From: Lamellibrachia columna
Lineage: Eukaryota; Annelida; Polychaeta; Sabellida; Siboglinidae
NCBI GenBank assembly: GCA_963662155.1
Contig: OY759268.1
Location: forward strand, 56,962,469-57,026,468
DNA length: 64,000 nt
Reading direction: 5' to 3'
Positions 11,956 through 23,967 of this stretch are shown piece after piece. Each line of letters begins with the position of its first letter. Position 1 is the stretch's first letter. The position numbers and the translations under genes are program-made. The notes beneath the pieces were generated by a model, which was not told the DNA's origin, did not search any database, and saw only the letters and a program-made list of their open reading frames with translations.

Positions 11956-12172
11956 AGATACCCCATCTGTGGTACACACGTGATATAAGTGACGTATCAA
12001 TACCCCATCTGTGGTACACACGTGATATAAGTGACCTATTAATACCCCATCTGTGGTACACACGTGATATAAGTGACGTATCAATACCCCATCTGTGGTA
12101 CACACGTGATATAAGTGACCTATTAATACCCCATCTATGGTACACACGTGATATAAGTGACGTATCAATACA
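11956..12172. repeat. 42-bp tandem repeat, 5 copies, alternating dimer
   Basis: Units contain ATACCCCATCTGTGGTACAC then ACGTGATATAAGTGAC. They alternate between GACGTATCAA and GACCTATTAA endings, so the amplified unit was probably an 84-bp dimer. CACGTG occurs in each unit. The ORFs that cross it are a consequence of a unit length divisible by three. Confidence 0.92.
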
Positions 12173-12267
12173 TTAAGTTAAGGTTGTTTTCTATCTTCCA
12201 AATGTAGCTGCAATGTTTGGTTTGTTTTACTCATTACTCCGCTTAATGTGATAAACCATAACATATG

Positions 12268-12435
12268 AAATGTGTGTCTAGTGTTTAGCATTTATTTGAG
12301 TTGATGAACATGTATCATGTCTAATTATATACCAACATTATACAGTAGAACAAATGTGTGTCTAGTGTTGAGCATTTATTTGAGTTGATGAACATGTATC
12401 ATGTCTAATTATATACCAACATTATCCAGTAGAAC
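12268..12435. repeat. 84-bp tandem duplication
   Basis: Two copies (from 12268 and 12352) share AAATGTGTGTCTAGTGTT and ATCATGTCTAATTATATACC with few mismatches. The following 12436-12708 is unique AT-rich sequence with no feature. Confidence 0.9.
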
Positions 12436-12705
12436 AAATGCTTGCATAATCCTTCAGCTCATTTATATATGTCATTGTTCAATCTGGTTAAATATATTGA
12501 TATCAATGCCAATGATGCTGTATTTTATGGACATTTCCCTTAATATGTTACTAAAGTAGTTAAACACACATTTTTACACAATAGTATTGCCGTATACCGG
12601 GGCATGGATAAACATTTAAAACTGTCCTGGCATGTTAAGTTAATCAAACGCATCATTACACTTTCCTGACATTCTGAACATTAACAATTCGAGGACTGAA
12701 CGTTG

Positions 12706-12708
<3 letters not shown>

Positions 12709-12760
<52 letters not shown>
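12709..12760. repeat. (TA)n microsatellite
   Basis: About 26 TA dinucleotides immediately before the 68-bp array. Confidence 0.98.
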
Positions 12761-12762
<2 letters not shown>

Positions 12763-13487
12763 CAATACACGTTCTACTGCTGAGCTTCCAGTCCACTATA
12801 AATGTCATGTTACTCGACTAGTTGATATAACAATACACGTTCTACTGCTGAGCTTCCAGTCCACTATAAATGTCATATTACTCGACTAGTTGATATAACA
12901 ATACACGTTCTACTGCTGAGCTTCCAGTCCACTATAAATGTCATATTACTCGACTAGTTGATATAACAATACACGTTCTACTGCTGAGCTTCCAGTCCAC
13001 TATAAATGTCATATTACTCGACTAGTTGATATAACAATACACGTTCTACTGCTGAGCTTCCAGTCCACTATAAATGTCATATTACTCGACTAGTTGATAT
13101 AACAATACACGTTCTACTGCTGAGCTTCCAGTCCACTATAAATGTCATATTACTCGACTAGTTAATATAACAATACACGTTCTACTGCTGAGCTTCCAGT
13201 CCACTATAAATGTCATGTTACTCGACTAGTTAATATAACAATACACGTTCTACTGCTGAGCTTCCAGTCCACTATAAATGTCATATTACTCGACTAGTTG
13301 ATATAACAATACACGTTCTACTGCTGAGCTTCCAGTCCACTATAAATGTCATGTTACTCGACTAGTTGATATAACAATACACGTTCTACTGCTGAGCTTC
13401 CAGTCCACTATAAATGTCATGTTACTCGACTAGTTGATATAACAATACACGTTCTACTGCTGAGCTTCCAGTCCACTATAAATGTCA
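12761..13487. repeat. 68-bp tandem repeat in intron 3, about 10.7 copies
   Basis: Units begin AACAATACACGTTCTACTGC and include CCAGTCCACTATAAATGTCA and TACTCGACTAGTTGATAT. Copies differ only at a few positions (CATGTTA or CATATTA; GTTGAT or GTTAAT), which suggests recent homogenisation. Confidence 0.97.
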
Positions 13488-13590
13488 TTAGCGCTGATGT
13501 TGAACTTTAAATTATACTGCTTATTATTGGTTCTGATTAAAACTTTTCAATGCATGCAACATATAATCAGTTATGACATTGTGTTTTCAG

Positions 13591-13675
13591 GACATTCTGA
13601 ATCTTATTGCATCTGACAGTGCTCTGGAGGGTCGTCTGCAGGCAGAGATTGCAGAAGTCAGGCGGACGTTGGAAG
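13591..13675 (+). CDS. CXorf38-like HEPN protein, exon 4
   Basis: Reads DILNLIASDSALEGRLQAEI then AEVRRTLE plus the first base of the next codon (85 nt, phase 0 to 1). Acceptor is GTGTTTTCAG and donor GAAG-GTAGGC. Hydrophobic residues at helical spacing indicate the start of a coiled-coil stalk. The next exon begins with CA, which completes GCA (Ala). The 27-bp donor-like array starts about 15 bp downstream of the donor. Confidence 0.75.
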
Positions 13676-13689
13676 GTAGGCACATTGTT

Positions 13690-16600
13690 TAAGAATAACA
13701 ATGAAGAGTAAGGTGTCAGAAATAACAACGAAGAGTAAGGTGTCAGAAATAACAACGAAGAGTAAGGTGTCAGAAATAACAACGAAGAGTAAGGTGTCAG
13801 AAATAACAACGAAGAGTAAGGTGTCAGAAATAACAACGAAGAGTAAGGTGTCAGAAATAACAACGAAGAGTAAGGTGTCAGAAATAACAACGAAGAGTAA
13901 GGTGTCAGAAATAACAACGAAGAGTAAGGTGTCAGAAATAACAACGAAGAGTAAGGTGTCAGAAATAACAACGAAGAGTAAGGTGTCAGAAATAACAACG
14001 AAGAGTAAGGTGTCAGAAATAACAACGAAGAGTAAGGTGTCAGAAATAACAACGAAGAGTAAGGTGTCAGAAATAACAACGAAGAGTAAGGTGTCAGAAA
14101 TAACAACGAAGAGTAAGGTGTCAGAAATAACAACGAAGAGTAAGGTGTCAGAAATAACAACGAAGAGTAAGGTGTCAGAAATAACAACGAAGAGTAAGGT
14201 GTCAGAAATAACAACGAAGAGTAAGGTGTCAGAAATAACAACGAAGAGTAAGGTGTCAGAAATAACAACGAAGAGTAAGGTGTCAGAAATAACAACGAAG
14301 AGTAAGGTGTCAGAAATAACAACGAAGAGTAAGGTGTCAGAAATAACAACGAAGAGTAAGGTGTCAGAAATAACAACGAAGAGTAAGGTGTCAGAAATAA
14401 CAACGAAGAGTAAGGTGTCAGAAATAACAACGAAGAGTAAGGTGTCAGAAATAACAACGAAGAGTAAGGTGTCAGAAATAACAACGAAGAGTAAGGTGTC
14501 AGAAATAACAACGAAGAGTAAGGTGTCAGAAATAACAACGAAGAGTAAGGTGTCAGAAATAACAACGAAGAGTAAGGTGTCAGAAATAACAACGAAGAGT
14601 AAGGTGTCAGAAATAACAACGAAGAGTAAGGTGTCAGAAATAACAACGAAGAGTAAGGTGTCAGAAATAACAACGAAGAGTAAGGTGTCAGAAATAACAA
14701 CGAAGAGTAAGGTGTCAGAAATAACAACGAAGAGTAAGGTGTCAGAAATAACAACGAAGAGTAAGGTGTCAGAAATAACAACGAAGAGTAAGGTGTCAGA
14801 AATAACAACGAAGAGTAAGGTGTCAGAAATAACAACGAAGAGTAAGGTGTCAGAAATAACAACGAAGAGTAAGGTGTCAGAAATAACAACGAAGAGTAAG
14901 GTGTCAGAAATAACAACGAAGAGTAAGGTGTCAGAAATAACAACGAAGAGTAAGGTGTCAGAAATAACAACGAAGAGTAAGGTGTCAGATATAACAAGGA
15001 GGAGTAAGGTGTCAGAAATAACAACGAAGAGTAAGGTGTCAGAAATAACAAGGAAGAGTAAGGTGTCAGAAATAACAACGAAGAGTAAGGTGTCAGAAAT
15101 AACAACGAAGAGTAAGGTGTCAGATATAACAAGGAGGAGTAAGGTGTCAGAAATAACAACGAAGAGTAAGGTGTCAGAAATAACAACGAAGAGTAAGGTG
15201 TCAGAAATAACAACGAAGAGTAAGGTGTCAGAAATAACAACGAAGAGTAAGGTGTCAGATATAACAAGGAGGAGTAAGGTGTCAGAAATAACAACGAAGA
15301 GTAAGGTGTCAGAAATAACAATGAAGAGTAAGGTGTCAGAAATAACAATGAAGAGTAAGGTGTCAGAAATAACAATGAAGAGTAAGGTGTCAGAAATAAC
15401 AATGAAGAGTAAGGTGTCAGAAATAACAATGAAGAGTAAGGTGTCAGAAATAACAATGAAGAGTAAGGTGTCAGAAATAACAATGAAGAGTAAGGTGTCA
15501 GAAATAACAATGAAGAGTAAGGTGTCAGAAATAACAATGAAGAGTAAGGTGTCAGAAATAACAATGAAGAGTAAGGTGTCAGAAATAACAATGAAGAGTA
15601 AGGTGTCAGAAATAACAATGAAGAGTAAGGTGTCAGAAATAACAATTAAGAGTAAGGTGTCAGAAATAACAATGAAGAGTAAGGTGTCAGAAATAACAAT
15701 GAAGAGTAAGGTGTCAGAAATAACAATGAAGAGTTAGGTGTCAGAAATAACAATGAAGAGTAAGGTGTCAGAAATAACAATGAAGAGTAAGGTGTCAGAA
15801 ATAACAACGAAGAGTAAGGTGTCAGAAATAACAATGAAGAGTAAGGTGTCAGAAATAACAACGAAGAGTTAGGTGTCAGAAATAACAACGAAGAGTAAGG
15901 TGTCAGAAATAACAACGAAGAGTTAGGTGTCAGAAATAACAACGAAGAGTAAGGTGTCAGAAATAACAACGAAGAGTAAGGTGTCAGAAATAACAACGAA
16001 GAGTAAGGTGTCAGAAATAACAACGAAGAGTAAGGTGTCAGAAATAACAACGAAGAGTAAGGTGTCAGAAATAACAACGAAGAGTAAGGTGTCAGAAATA
16101 ACAATGAAGAGTAAGGTGTCAGAAATAACAATGAAGAGTTAGGTGTCAGAAATAACAATGAAGAGTAAGGTGTCAGAAATAACAATGAAGAGTAAGGTGT
16201 CAGAAATAACAATGAAGAGTAAGGTGTCAGAAATAACAATGAAGAGTAAGGTGTCAGAAATAACAATGAAGAGTAAGGTGTCAGAAATAACAATGAAGAG
16301 TAAGGTGTCAGAAATAACAATGAAGAGTAAGGTGTCAGAAATAACAATGAAGAGTAAGGTGTCAGAAATAACAATGAAGAGTAAGGTGTCAGAAATAACA
16401 ATGAAGAGTAAGGTGTCAGAAATAACAATGAAGAGTAAGGTGTCAGAAATAACAATGAAGAGTAAGGTGTCAGAAATAACAATGAAGAGTAAGGTGTCAG
16501 AAATAACAATGAAGAGTAAGGTGTCAGAAATAACAATGAAGAGTAAGGTGTCAGAAATAACAATGAAGAGTAAGGTGTCAGAAATAACAATGAAGAGTAA

Positions 16601-19600
16601 GGTGTCAGAAATAACAATGAAGAGTAAGGTGTCAGAAATAACAATGAAGAGTAAGGTGTCAGAAATAACAATGAAGAGTAAGGTGTCAGAAATAACAATG
16701 AAGAGTAAGGTGTCAGAAATAACAATGAAGAGTAAGGTGTCAGAAATAACAATGAAGAGTAAGGTGTCAGAAATAACAATGAAGAGTAAGGTGTCAGAAA
16801 TAACAATGAAGAGTAAGGTGTCAGAAATAACAATGAAGAGTAAGGTGTCAGAAATAACAATGAAGAGTAAGGTGTCAGAAATAACAATGAAGAGTAAGGT
16901 GTCAGAAATAACAATGAAGAGTAAGTTGTCAGAAATAACAATGAAGAGTAAGGTGTCAGAAATAACAATGAAGAGTAAGGTGTCAGAAATAACAACGAAG
17001 AGTAAGGTGTCAGAAATAACAACGAAGAGTAAGGTGTCAGAAATAACAACGAAGAGTAAGGTGTCAGAAATAACAACGAAGAGTAAGGTGTCAGAAATAA
17101 CAACGAAGAGTAAGGTGTCAGAAATAACAACGAAGAGTAAGGTGTCAGAAATAACAACGAAGAGTAAGGTGTCAGAAATAAAAACGAAGAGTAAGGTGTC
17201 AGAAATAAAAACGAAGAGTAAGGTGTCAGAAATAACAACGAAGAGTAAGGTGTCAGAAATAACAACGAAGAGTAAGGTGTCAGAAATAACAACGAAGAGT
17301 AAGGTGTCAGAAATAACAACGAAGAGTAAGGTGTCAGAAATAACAACGAAGAGTAAGGTGTCAGAAATAACAACGAAGAGTAAGGTGTCAGAAATAACAA
17401 CGAAGAGTAAGGTGTCAGATATAACAAGGAGGAGTAAGGTGTCAGAAATAACAACGAAGAGTAAGGTGTCAGAAATAACAAGGAAGAGTAAGGTGTCAGA
17501 AATAACAACGAAGAGTAAGGTGTCAGAAATAACAACGAAGAGTAAGGTGTCAGATATAACAAGGAGGAGTAAGGTGTCAGAAATAACAACGAAGAGTAAG
17601 GTGTCAGAAATAACAATGAAGAGTAAGGTGTCAGAAATAACAACGAAGAGTAAGGTGTCAGAAATAACAATGAAGAGTAAGGTGTCAGATATAACAAGGA
17701 GGAGTAAGGTGTCAGAAATAACAATGAAGAGTAAGGTGTCAGAAATAACAATGAAGAGTAAGGTGTCAGAAATAACAATGAAGAGTAAGGTGTCAGAAAT
17801 AACAATGAAGAGTAAGGTGTCAGAAATAACAATGAAGAGTAAGGTGTCAGAAATAACAATGAAGAGTAAGGTGTCAGAAATAACAATGAAGAGTAAGGTG
17901 TCAGAAATAACAATGAAGAGTAAGGTGTCAGAAATAACAATGAAGAGTAAGGTGTCAGAAATAACAATGAAGAGTAAGGTGTCAGAAATAACAATGAAGA
18001 GTAAGGTGTCAGAAATAACAATGAAGAGTAAGGTGTCAGAAATAACAATGAAGAGTAAGGTGTCAGAAATAACAATTAAGAGTAAGGTGTCAGAAATAAC
18101 AATGAAGAGTAAGGTGTCAGAAATAACAATGAAGAGTAAGGTGTCAGAAATAACAATGAAGAGTTAGGTGTCAGAAATAACAATGAAGAGTAAGGTGTCA
18201 GAAATAACAATGAAGAGTAAGGTGTCAGAAATAACAACGAAGAGTAAGGTGTCAGAAATAACAATGAAGAGTAAGGTGTCAGAAATAACAACGAAGAGTT
18301 AGGTGTCAGAAATAACAACGAAGAGTAAGGTGTCAGAAATAACAACGAAGAGTTAGGTGTCAGAAATAACAACGAAGAGTAAGGTGTCAGAAATAACAAC
18401 GAAGAGTAAGGTGTCAGAAATAACAACGAAGAGTAAGGTGTCAGAAATAACAACGAAGAGTAAGGTGTCAGAAATAACAACGAAGAGTAAGGTGTCAGAA
18501 ATAACAACGAAGGGTAAGGTGTCAGAAATAACAACGAAGAGTAAGGTGTCAGAAATAACAACGAAGAGTAAGGTGTCAGAAATAACAATGAAGAGTAAGG
18601 TGTCAGAAATAACAATGAAGAGTTAGGTGTCAGAAATAACAATGAAGAGTAAGGTGTCAGAAATAACAATGAAGAGTAAGGTGTCAGAAATAACAATGAA
18701 GAGTAAGGTGTCAGAAATAACAATGAAGAGTAAGGTGTCAGAAATAACAATGAAGAGTAAGGTGTCAGAAATAACAATGAAGAGTAAGGTGTCAGAAATA
18801 ACAATGAAGAGTAAGGTGTCAGAAATAACAATGAAGAGTAAGGTGTCAGAAATAACAATGAAGAGTAAGGTGTCAGAAATAACAATGAAGAGTAAGGTGT
18901 CAGAAATAACAATGAAGAGTAAGGTGTCAGAAATAACAATGAAGAGTAAGGTGTCAGAAATAACAATGAAGAGTAAGGTGTCAGAAATAACAATGAAGAG
19001 TAAGGTGTCAGAAATAACAATGAAGAGTAAGGTGTCAGAAATAACAATGAAGAGTAAGGTGTCAGAAATAACAATGAAGAGTAAGGTGTCAGAAATAACA
19101 ATGAAGAGTAAGGTGTCAGAAATAACAATGAAGAGTAAGGTGTCAGAAATAACAATGAAGAGTAAGGTGTCAGAAATAACAATGAAGAGTAAGGTGTCAG
19201 AAATAACAATGAAGAGTAAGTTGTCAGAAATAACAATGAAGAGTAAGGTGTCAGAAATAACAATGAAGAGTAAGGTGTCAGAAATAACAATGAAGAGTAA
19301 GGTGTCAGAAATAACAATGAAGAGTAAGGTGTCAGAAATAACAATGAAGAGTAAGGTGTCAGAAATAACAATGAAGAGTAAGGTGTCAGAAATAACAATG
19401 AAGAGTAAGGTGTCAGAAATAACAATGAAGAGTAAGGTGTCAGAAATAACAATGAAGAGTAAGGTGTCAGAAATAACAATGAAGAGTAAGGTGTCAGAAA
19501 TAACAATGAAGAGTAAGGTGTCAGAAATAACAATGAAGAGTAAGGTGTCAGAAATAACAATGAAGAGTAAGGTGTCAGAAATAACAATGAAGAGTAAGGT

Positions 19601-19636
19601 GTCAGAAATAACAATGAAGAGTAAGGTGTCAGAAAT
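13690..19636. repeat. 27-bp satellite in intron 4, about 220 copies, donor-like units
   Basis: The unit is AATAACAACGAAGAGTAAGG then TGTCAGA, with ACGAAG/ATGAAG as the main variant. Because 27 is divisible by three and units lack stops in some frames, very long open frames exist on both strands (9-residue repeats); these are not genes. Each unit contains AAGA-GTAAGG, close to a 5' splice site. Marker variants GATATAACAAGGAGGAG at 14989, 15124, 15259 recur at 17419, 17554, 17689, and TTAAGAG at 15643 recurs at 18073, all exactly 2430 bp (90 units) apart, so a 2.4-kb block has been duplicated. Confidence 0.98.
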
Positions 19637-20146
19637 GGGTGAGAAAACATTGCAAAAAAATGATGTTTCATTATATCATTTTATATCATTGTATGTAGTT
19701 TCCACAACACAACTCATGAACATTATCGACATTTCCGACCAACACAAAACTACACTAAACTGACAGACACAGAAGGCTAACATGATCTGCACAATGACTT
19801 CTGTCAGCAAAGCTATATATATATATATGGCTTGAACCCAACATGTTATTGGCTTTTGCCAGCAAAGCTACATGCCTGACTTGAACCCAACATATTATTG
19901 CAGCCCTGTAGACATTATTAATTAATGTTGTTTAAAAACTATAATATTCATAATTTATATTTCTTGCTGCTTTCCATTGAACTGGGAATTACGAGAGTTC
20001 TCTACCAGGAAAATAGCGCTTCATTCGCCTCTTTCTAGTGGGGAAGTGGGCAATAAAAGTGGTGAAATCGTAGCGCTAGATTTCAAAAGAGTTCTCAACT
20101 GGGAATATTAAGGCGGTTCACAATCAACGATATTTTATAAAAACAT
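19637..20146. other. Mostly unique intron 4 sequence with one short duplication
   Basis: Within it, 19805-19903 contains two copies of a segment with CAGCAAAGCTA and CTTGAACCCAACAT, one with a short TA run. Nothing else is recognised. Confidence 0.6.
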
Positions 20147-20690
20147 GCTTGCCCCACCCTCTCATGAAACCCCAGGCTGTCCACAACGAACACTTGTCCC
20201 ACCCTCTCACGAAACCCCAGGCTGTCCACAACAAACACTTGCCCCACCCTCTCATGAAACCCCAGGCTGTCCACAACAAACACTTGCCCCACCCTCTCAT
20301 GAAACCCCAAGCTGTCCACAACGAACACTTGCCCCACCCTCTCATGAAACCCCAGGCTGTCCACAACGAACACTTGCCCCACCCTCTCATGAAACCCCAA
20401 GCTGTCCACAACAAACACTTGCCCCACCCTCTGATGAAACCCCAGGCTGTCCACAACAAACACTTGCCCCACCCTCTCATAAAGCCCAGGCTGTCCACAA
20501 TGAATACTTGCCCCACCCTCTCATGAAACCCCAGGCTGTCCACAACGAACACTTGCCCCACCCTCTCATGAAACCCCAGGCTGTCCACAACAAACACTTG
20601 CCCCACCCTCTGATGAAACCCCAGGCTGTCCACAACAAACACTTGCCCCACCCTCTCATAAAGCCCAGGCTGTCCGCAACAAACACTTTA
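20147..20690. repeat. 45-bp tandem repeat, 12 copies
   Basis: The unit contains GCCCCACCCTCTCATGAAAC and CCCAGGCTGTCCACAAC. The 15-codon unit length leaves several frames open on both strands. A block of units appears repeated, since a unit reading CATAAAGCCC occurs at about 20480 and again at about 20660. Confidence 0.95.
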
Positions 20691-21009
20691 AATACCCGAT
20701 GAGCTTATAAATATACTAATGTCAAAAATTAAAGACAATCAGTCTAGCTTTACCATTATTAATTAAGTTCTCATTCAACATAACGTGTGTGACATTTACG
20801 TATCATTTGATGTCTTTATTTGTTGGTCATGCCAGTAGTTTGTGCTCAACATTTCACTAGCTCTGTTCTAGTACTGTTCTACCACTTGTGTCACAATACA
20901 CCTGGATTGATTGGTATAGTGACAACATACACAACTCTATGAATAAGGATTATATGAACAGTGCGAAACAAACATTTTAACATTTGTAACTTTTGTGTAA
21001 ATAAGATTT
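20691..21009. other. Unique intron 4 sequence
   Basis: AT-rich; no repeat, ORF or element that I can support. Confidence 0.5.
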
Positions 21010-21345
21010 AACAAGATTTAACAAGATTGCCATCACGAACAACAAGTTCCAGATGGCAAGTGGACAAGGAAGCCATTGGCTTATCGAGAGTCCAACAATT
21101 TTCTCATCTATGTGTAGCCCGCCCTTATCAGATATCTGTCAATTCTATTTTTAAACATATTCACACTACTAGCATTAACACAATAATTTGGCAGTTTGTT
21201 CCATTCATTTATCAACCTCTGTGAGAATGAGTACTTTCTCATGTCCAACCTACACTGCTCCTTAACTAATGCTGCTTTGTGTCCTCTGGTTCTACTGCCT
21301 TCTTTAAGTTTGAAGAACATATTCCTAAATAAGAAAGATACGTTT
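21010..21345 (-). mobile_element. CR1-like non-LTR retrotransposon, 3' end (dead copy)
   Basis: The minus strand reads RTRGHKAALVKEQCRLDMRK, then YSFSQRLINEWNKLPNYCVN and SVNMFKNRIDRYL, the C-terminal tail downstream of the reverse transcriptase in CR1/L2-type LINEs (R-RGH, R-D-RK-SFS-R--NEWN-LP, SVN-FK---D). The tail after it contains a 3' region also seen at 26460-26560 (plus) and 28285-28400 (minus), sharing ATGGCAAGTGGACAAGG. 5'-truncated, as is usual for LINEs. Confidence 0.88.
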
Positions 21346-21384
21346 ACGTAAAATAAGAAAGGTCAAAATAAGTGACCCCTCGGC

Positions 21385-21824
21385 ATGGTTCGCGAGGTTC
21401 CATTTTCAGATCACATTTCTCCCAACAATTCGTCTCCATCACATCGACTCTACCAGGTCTCGCTGAGAAGATGGATCTCATCCAACTACGACATCTTCTT
21501 TGACACATCTGGTGCATTTGCTCGACGCAAGCATTCGCTGTTTTTCAATGACAGATCGACATGGCAACGAAAATGCGTTTTAACCCCGCATATGGTGCTG
21601 AGGTTGCAAAACCACTATTATGCTGGGGGAAGGTTTCACAAAGTGGTTTCTGAGTTTTGTGGGAATTAGTTAAAATGGTGTCGCCACCTGTCGGATAGTG
21701 GCGTAAGTTGCTGTGAAACCATGTGTACTAGCGTTCAAAATTAATTGCTCATAAGCGACCCCTTCAACTTCCACGCCATTTGCCTGCTAAATCATCAGGA
21801 GGGTGAAGATGACCCAAACAGACA
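21385..21824. other. Open stretch upstream of a LINE fragment, unidentified
   Basis: A plus-strand frame of 94 codons is open from 21385 to 21669, but I see no recognisable domain, and the composition does not argue strongly for coding. It may be part of the LINE that follows or older inserted sequence. Confidence 0.25.
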
Positions 21825-22427
21825 AATCGTGGACAACCAAAAGGGATTCAGGGAAGGAAAGGGTGCCGGGTCAACCTCTTCATATTAAGGCAGGCTGTGG
21901 ATGACATTGTGGCTGCGATAGAACGTGCCGTCACTGGTGGAGCACTCACTACCAGAGACATTCAACGTCGTCAGGTCAGTGTATGGTCAAGCCAAGGTTG
22001 TCGTGGAATATTGCAGGGCGACTGTTTCATTCTCCTCATATTTGTCTGCATGTTAGATTCTGTGTTCGCTCGTTGCACCGACCCTGACGACGGCATTGCA
22101 CTCCCGTGCAGAGGTCGCCTCAAACCTTTATGCAGATGACATCGGGCAGCTGAGCAGGAACGCGAGAGCGGCAACTGATCGACTCACGTGGCTGGATCAA
22201 CACAGAAATCTCAGACCTGGACATTAGTGGTGTCAAGACTAAAAGTACAACGTTTAAACGAGATGTAAAGGTGTCTGCCACTAGATGTGGATGAACGTTT
22301 CTTACCAACAACGGCTGCAAAATACATGAAAACAAAGATGGCCTATGTACATGCGACCCGCATGAGCGTTCGCGCAAAGACACGCTTCCTTAAGTCTTGC
22401 CACAAGACAAGCAGAAAAAACAGCGGC
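21825..22427 (+). mobile_element. LINE reverse transcriptase fragment, copy A
   Basis: Broken plus-strand pieces in reverse transcriptase order: NQKGFREGKG (like QxGFRxGRS, 21837 on), a one-base frame change to CRVNLFILRQAVDD, SLPET with a following YGQ block, QGD, then YADDIGQLS at about 22127 (the YxDD catalytic loop) and RAATDRL. Frameshifts and stops make it nonfunctional. The same family appears at about 31900-32300 and 33005-34120. Confidence 0.82.
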
Positions 22428-22563
22428 CCTACTAGCATCAGTTTAGCCATCCTACTACCATCAGTTTAGCCATCCTACTACCATCAGTTTAGCCATCCTA
22501 CTGGCATCAGTTTAGCCATCCTACTAGCAACAGTTTAGCCATCCTACTACCATCAGTTTAGTC
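22428..22563. repeat. 23-bp tandem repeat, about 6 copies, within LINE copy A
   Basis: Units read CATCAGTTTAGCCATCCTAC plus TAC. In the related LINE copy at 33630-33660 the matching sequence (CTACTAGAGTCAGTTTAGCC) is present only once, so the array arose by expansion of LINE sequence after insertion. Confidence 0.88.
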
Positions 22564-22599
22564 ATCCGGTACGCCACTGGAAAATGTTTACTCCTTCGT

Positions 22600-22768
22600 G
22601 TACTATTGGTCTGCGCCATCGGCGCGGGCGGTAAAGAGATAGAGGAGGTGGAGCGGCGAGTGGCGATGGCGTATGATAAGTTCCAGGGAATGACGCACAT
22701 TTGGGGATATGAAAAGCTCCCTCGGCTGTACTATGGGCACATCTGCTCTGTCCTGCTGTACTCATGCA
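22600..22768 (+). mobile_element. LINE copy A, C-terminal segment
   Basis: Reads EIEEVERRVAMAYDKFQGM then HIWG and ICSVLLYSCKACTLTS, matching the usual LINE pattern RI--A---F--L--IW ... LY---V-S-LLYG-E-WTLT. It runs directly into the 37-bp array, whose unit is made of this last motif. Confidence 0.85.
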
Positions 22769-23415
22769 AGGCCTGCACCCTAACCAGCAAGATTGTACTC
22801 ACGCGAGGCCTGCACCCTAACCAGCAAGACTGTACTCGTGCGAGGCCTGCACCCTAACCAGCAAGACTGTACTCGTGCGAGGCCTGCACCCTAACCGGCA
22901 AGACTGTACTCGTGCTAGGCCTGCACCCTAACCGGCAAGACTGTACTCGTGCTAGGCATGCACCCTAACCAGCAAGACTGTACTCGTGCGAGGTTTGCAC
23001 CCTAACCGGCAAGACTGTACTCGTGCTAGGCCTGCACCCTAACCAGCAAGACTGTACTCGTGCGAGGCCTGCACCCTAACCAGCAAGACTGTACTCGTGC
23101 AAGGCCTGCACCCTAACCAGCAAGACTGTACTCGTGCGAGGCCTGCACCCTAACCGGCAAGACTGTACTCGTGCTAGGCCTGCACCCTAACCGGCAATAC
23201 TGTACTCGTGCGAGGCCTGCACCCTAACCGGCAAGACTGTACTCGTGCTAGGCATGCATCCTAACCAGCAAGACTGTACTCGTGCGAGGCCTGCACCCTA
23301 ACCGGCAATACTGTACTCGTGCGAGGCCTGCACCCTAACCGGCAAGACTGTACTCGTGTGAGGCCTGCACCCTAACCGGCAAGACTGTACTCGTGCGAGG
23401 CCTGTACCCTAACCG
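22769..23415. repeat. 37-bp tandem repeat, about 17 copies, derived from LINE coding sequence
   Basis: The unit contains GTACTCGTGCGAGGCCTGCA and CCCTAACC(A/G)GCAAGACT. It is the DNA for the YSC(K/E)A-C/W-TLTSK motif of the adjoining reverse transcriptase; the homologous site at 33890-33920 exists as a single copy. Confidence 0.92.
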
Positions 23416-23530
23416 AGGCGAGGCGACAGTACTGCGGCAACGCTACAGATGAGACATCTTGCGGGTGGCGTCGCTGGTTTTGACTGGAGCCTGAGGAGGT
23501 CAGGCCTCAGTTAGACTTCCCGGTGTGTTA
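23416..23530 (+). mobile_element. LINE copy A, 3' remainder
   Basis: Sequence after the array (CATCTTGCGGGTGGCGTCGC then GGAGCCTGAGG) resembles the segment at about 34005-34070 of LINE copy C. Degraded. Confidence 0.5.
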
Positions 23531-23967
23531 CAGACGAATGTACGGCATAGTATGGTTGAACAATTCATATGATCTGACATGAGTGCATTTGAGCAGGGAC
23601 ATTGCTAGGTTTGCTGGTGGAAGATGTTGAGACTAGATTAGACTATATACTAGGCTCTAGAAAGCTATGGACCCCCCCCCCCAGAAAATGCACATAAACA
23701 GGAAGGAACTCGACGAAATAATACATTTTGCCCCAATTCACGGACCCCCAGTTAAGAACCCCGACTCTATAGACTAGGCCATGTGATTCCTGACACATTC
23801 CATTGCACTACGCACATGCAACAGGTCAAAGGGTCACACATGTCTGTCTTTTAGTTTGAAGTCGGCGTTAATTCCGAAGGCGTTGTTCTCGGCTGAAAGC
23901 AGAACTTAAGGAAAAGCAAACTTTAAAGATGGATCTATTATATGTGTGATTGAATGATAGTGTGCGG
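23531..23967. other. Unique intron 4 sequence
   Basis: Contains a poly-C run near 23675. An acceptor-like CTGTCTTTTAG ends near 23854, but the sequence after it hits a stop at once in the phase needed by the gene. Confidence 0.5.

Noticed and set aside
13567..19763. Very long open frames (up to about 800 codons) on both strands with 9-residue repeats
   Set aside because: They result from a 27-bp unit with no stop in some frames. Open frames exist on both strands at once, continue the array edge to edge, and lie within an intron by phase-consistent exon mapping.
20095..20702. Proline/histidine-rich repeat proteins on both strands
   Set aside because: Shadow of the 45-bp tandem repeat; open in several frames with no other coding evidence.
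23841..23900. Exon after CTGTCTTTTAG at about 23854
   Set aside because: The phase needed after exon 4 gives an immediate TGA, and no donor follows at a sensible distance.
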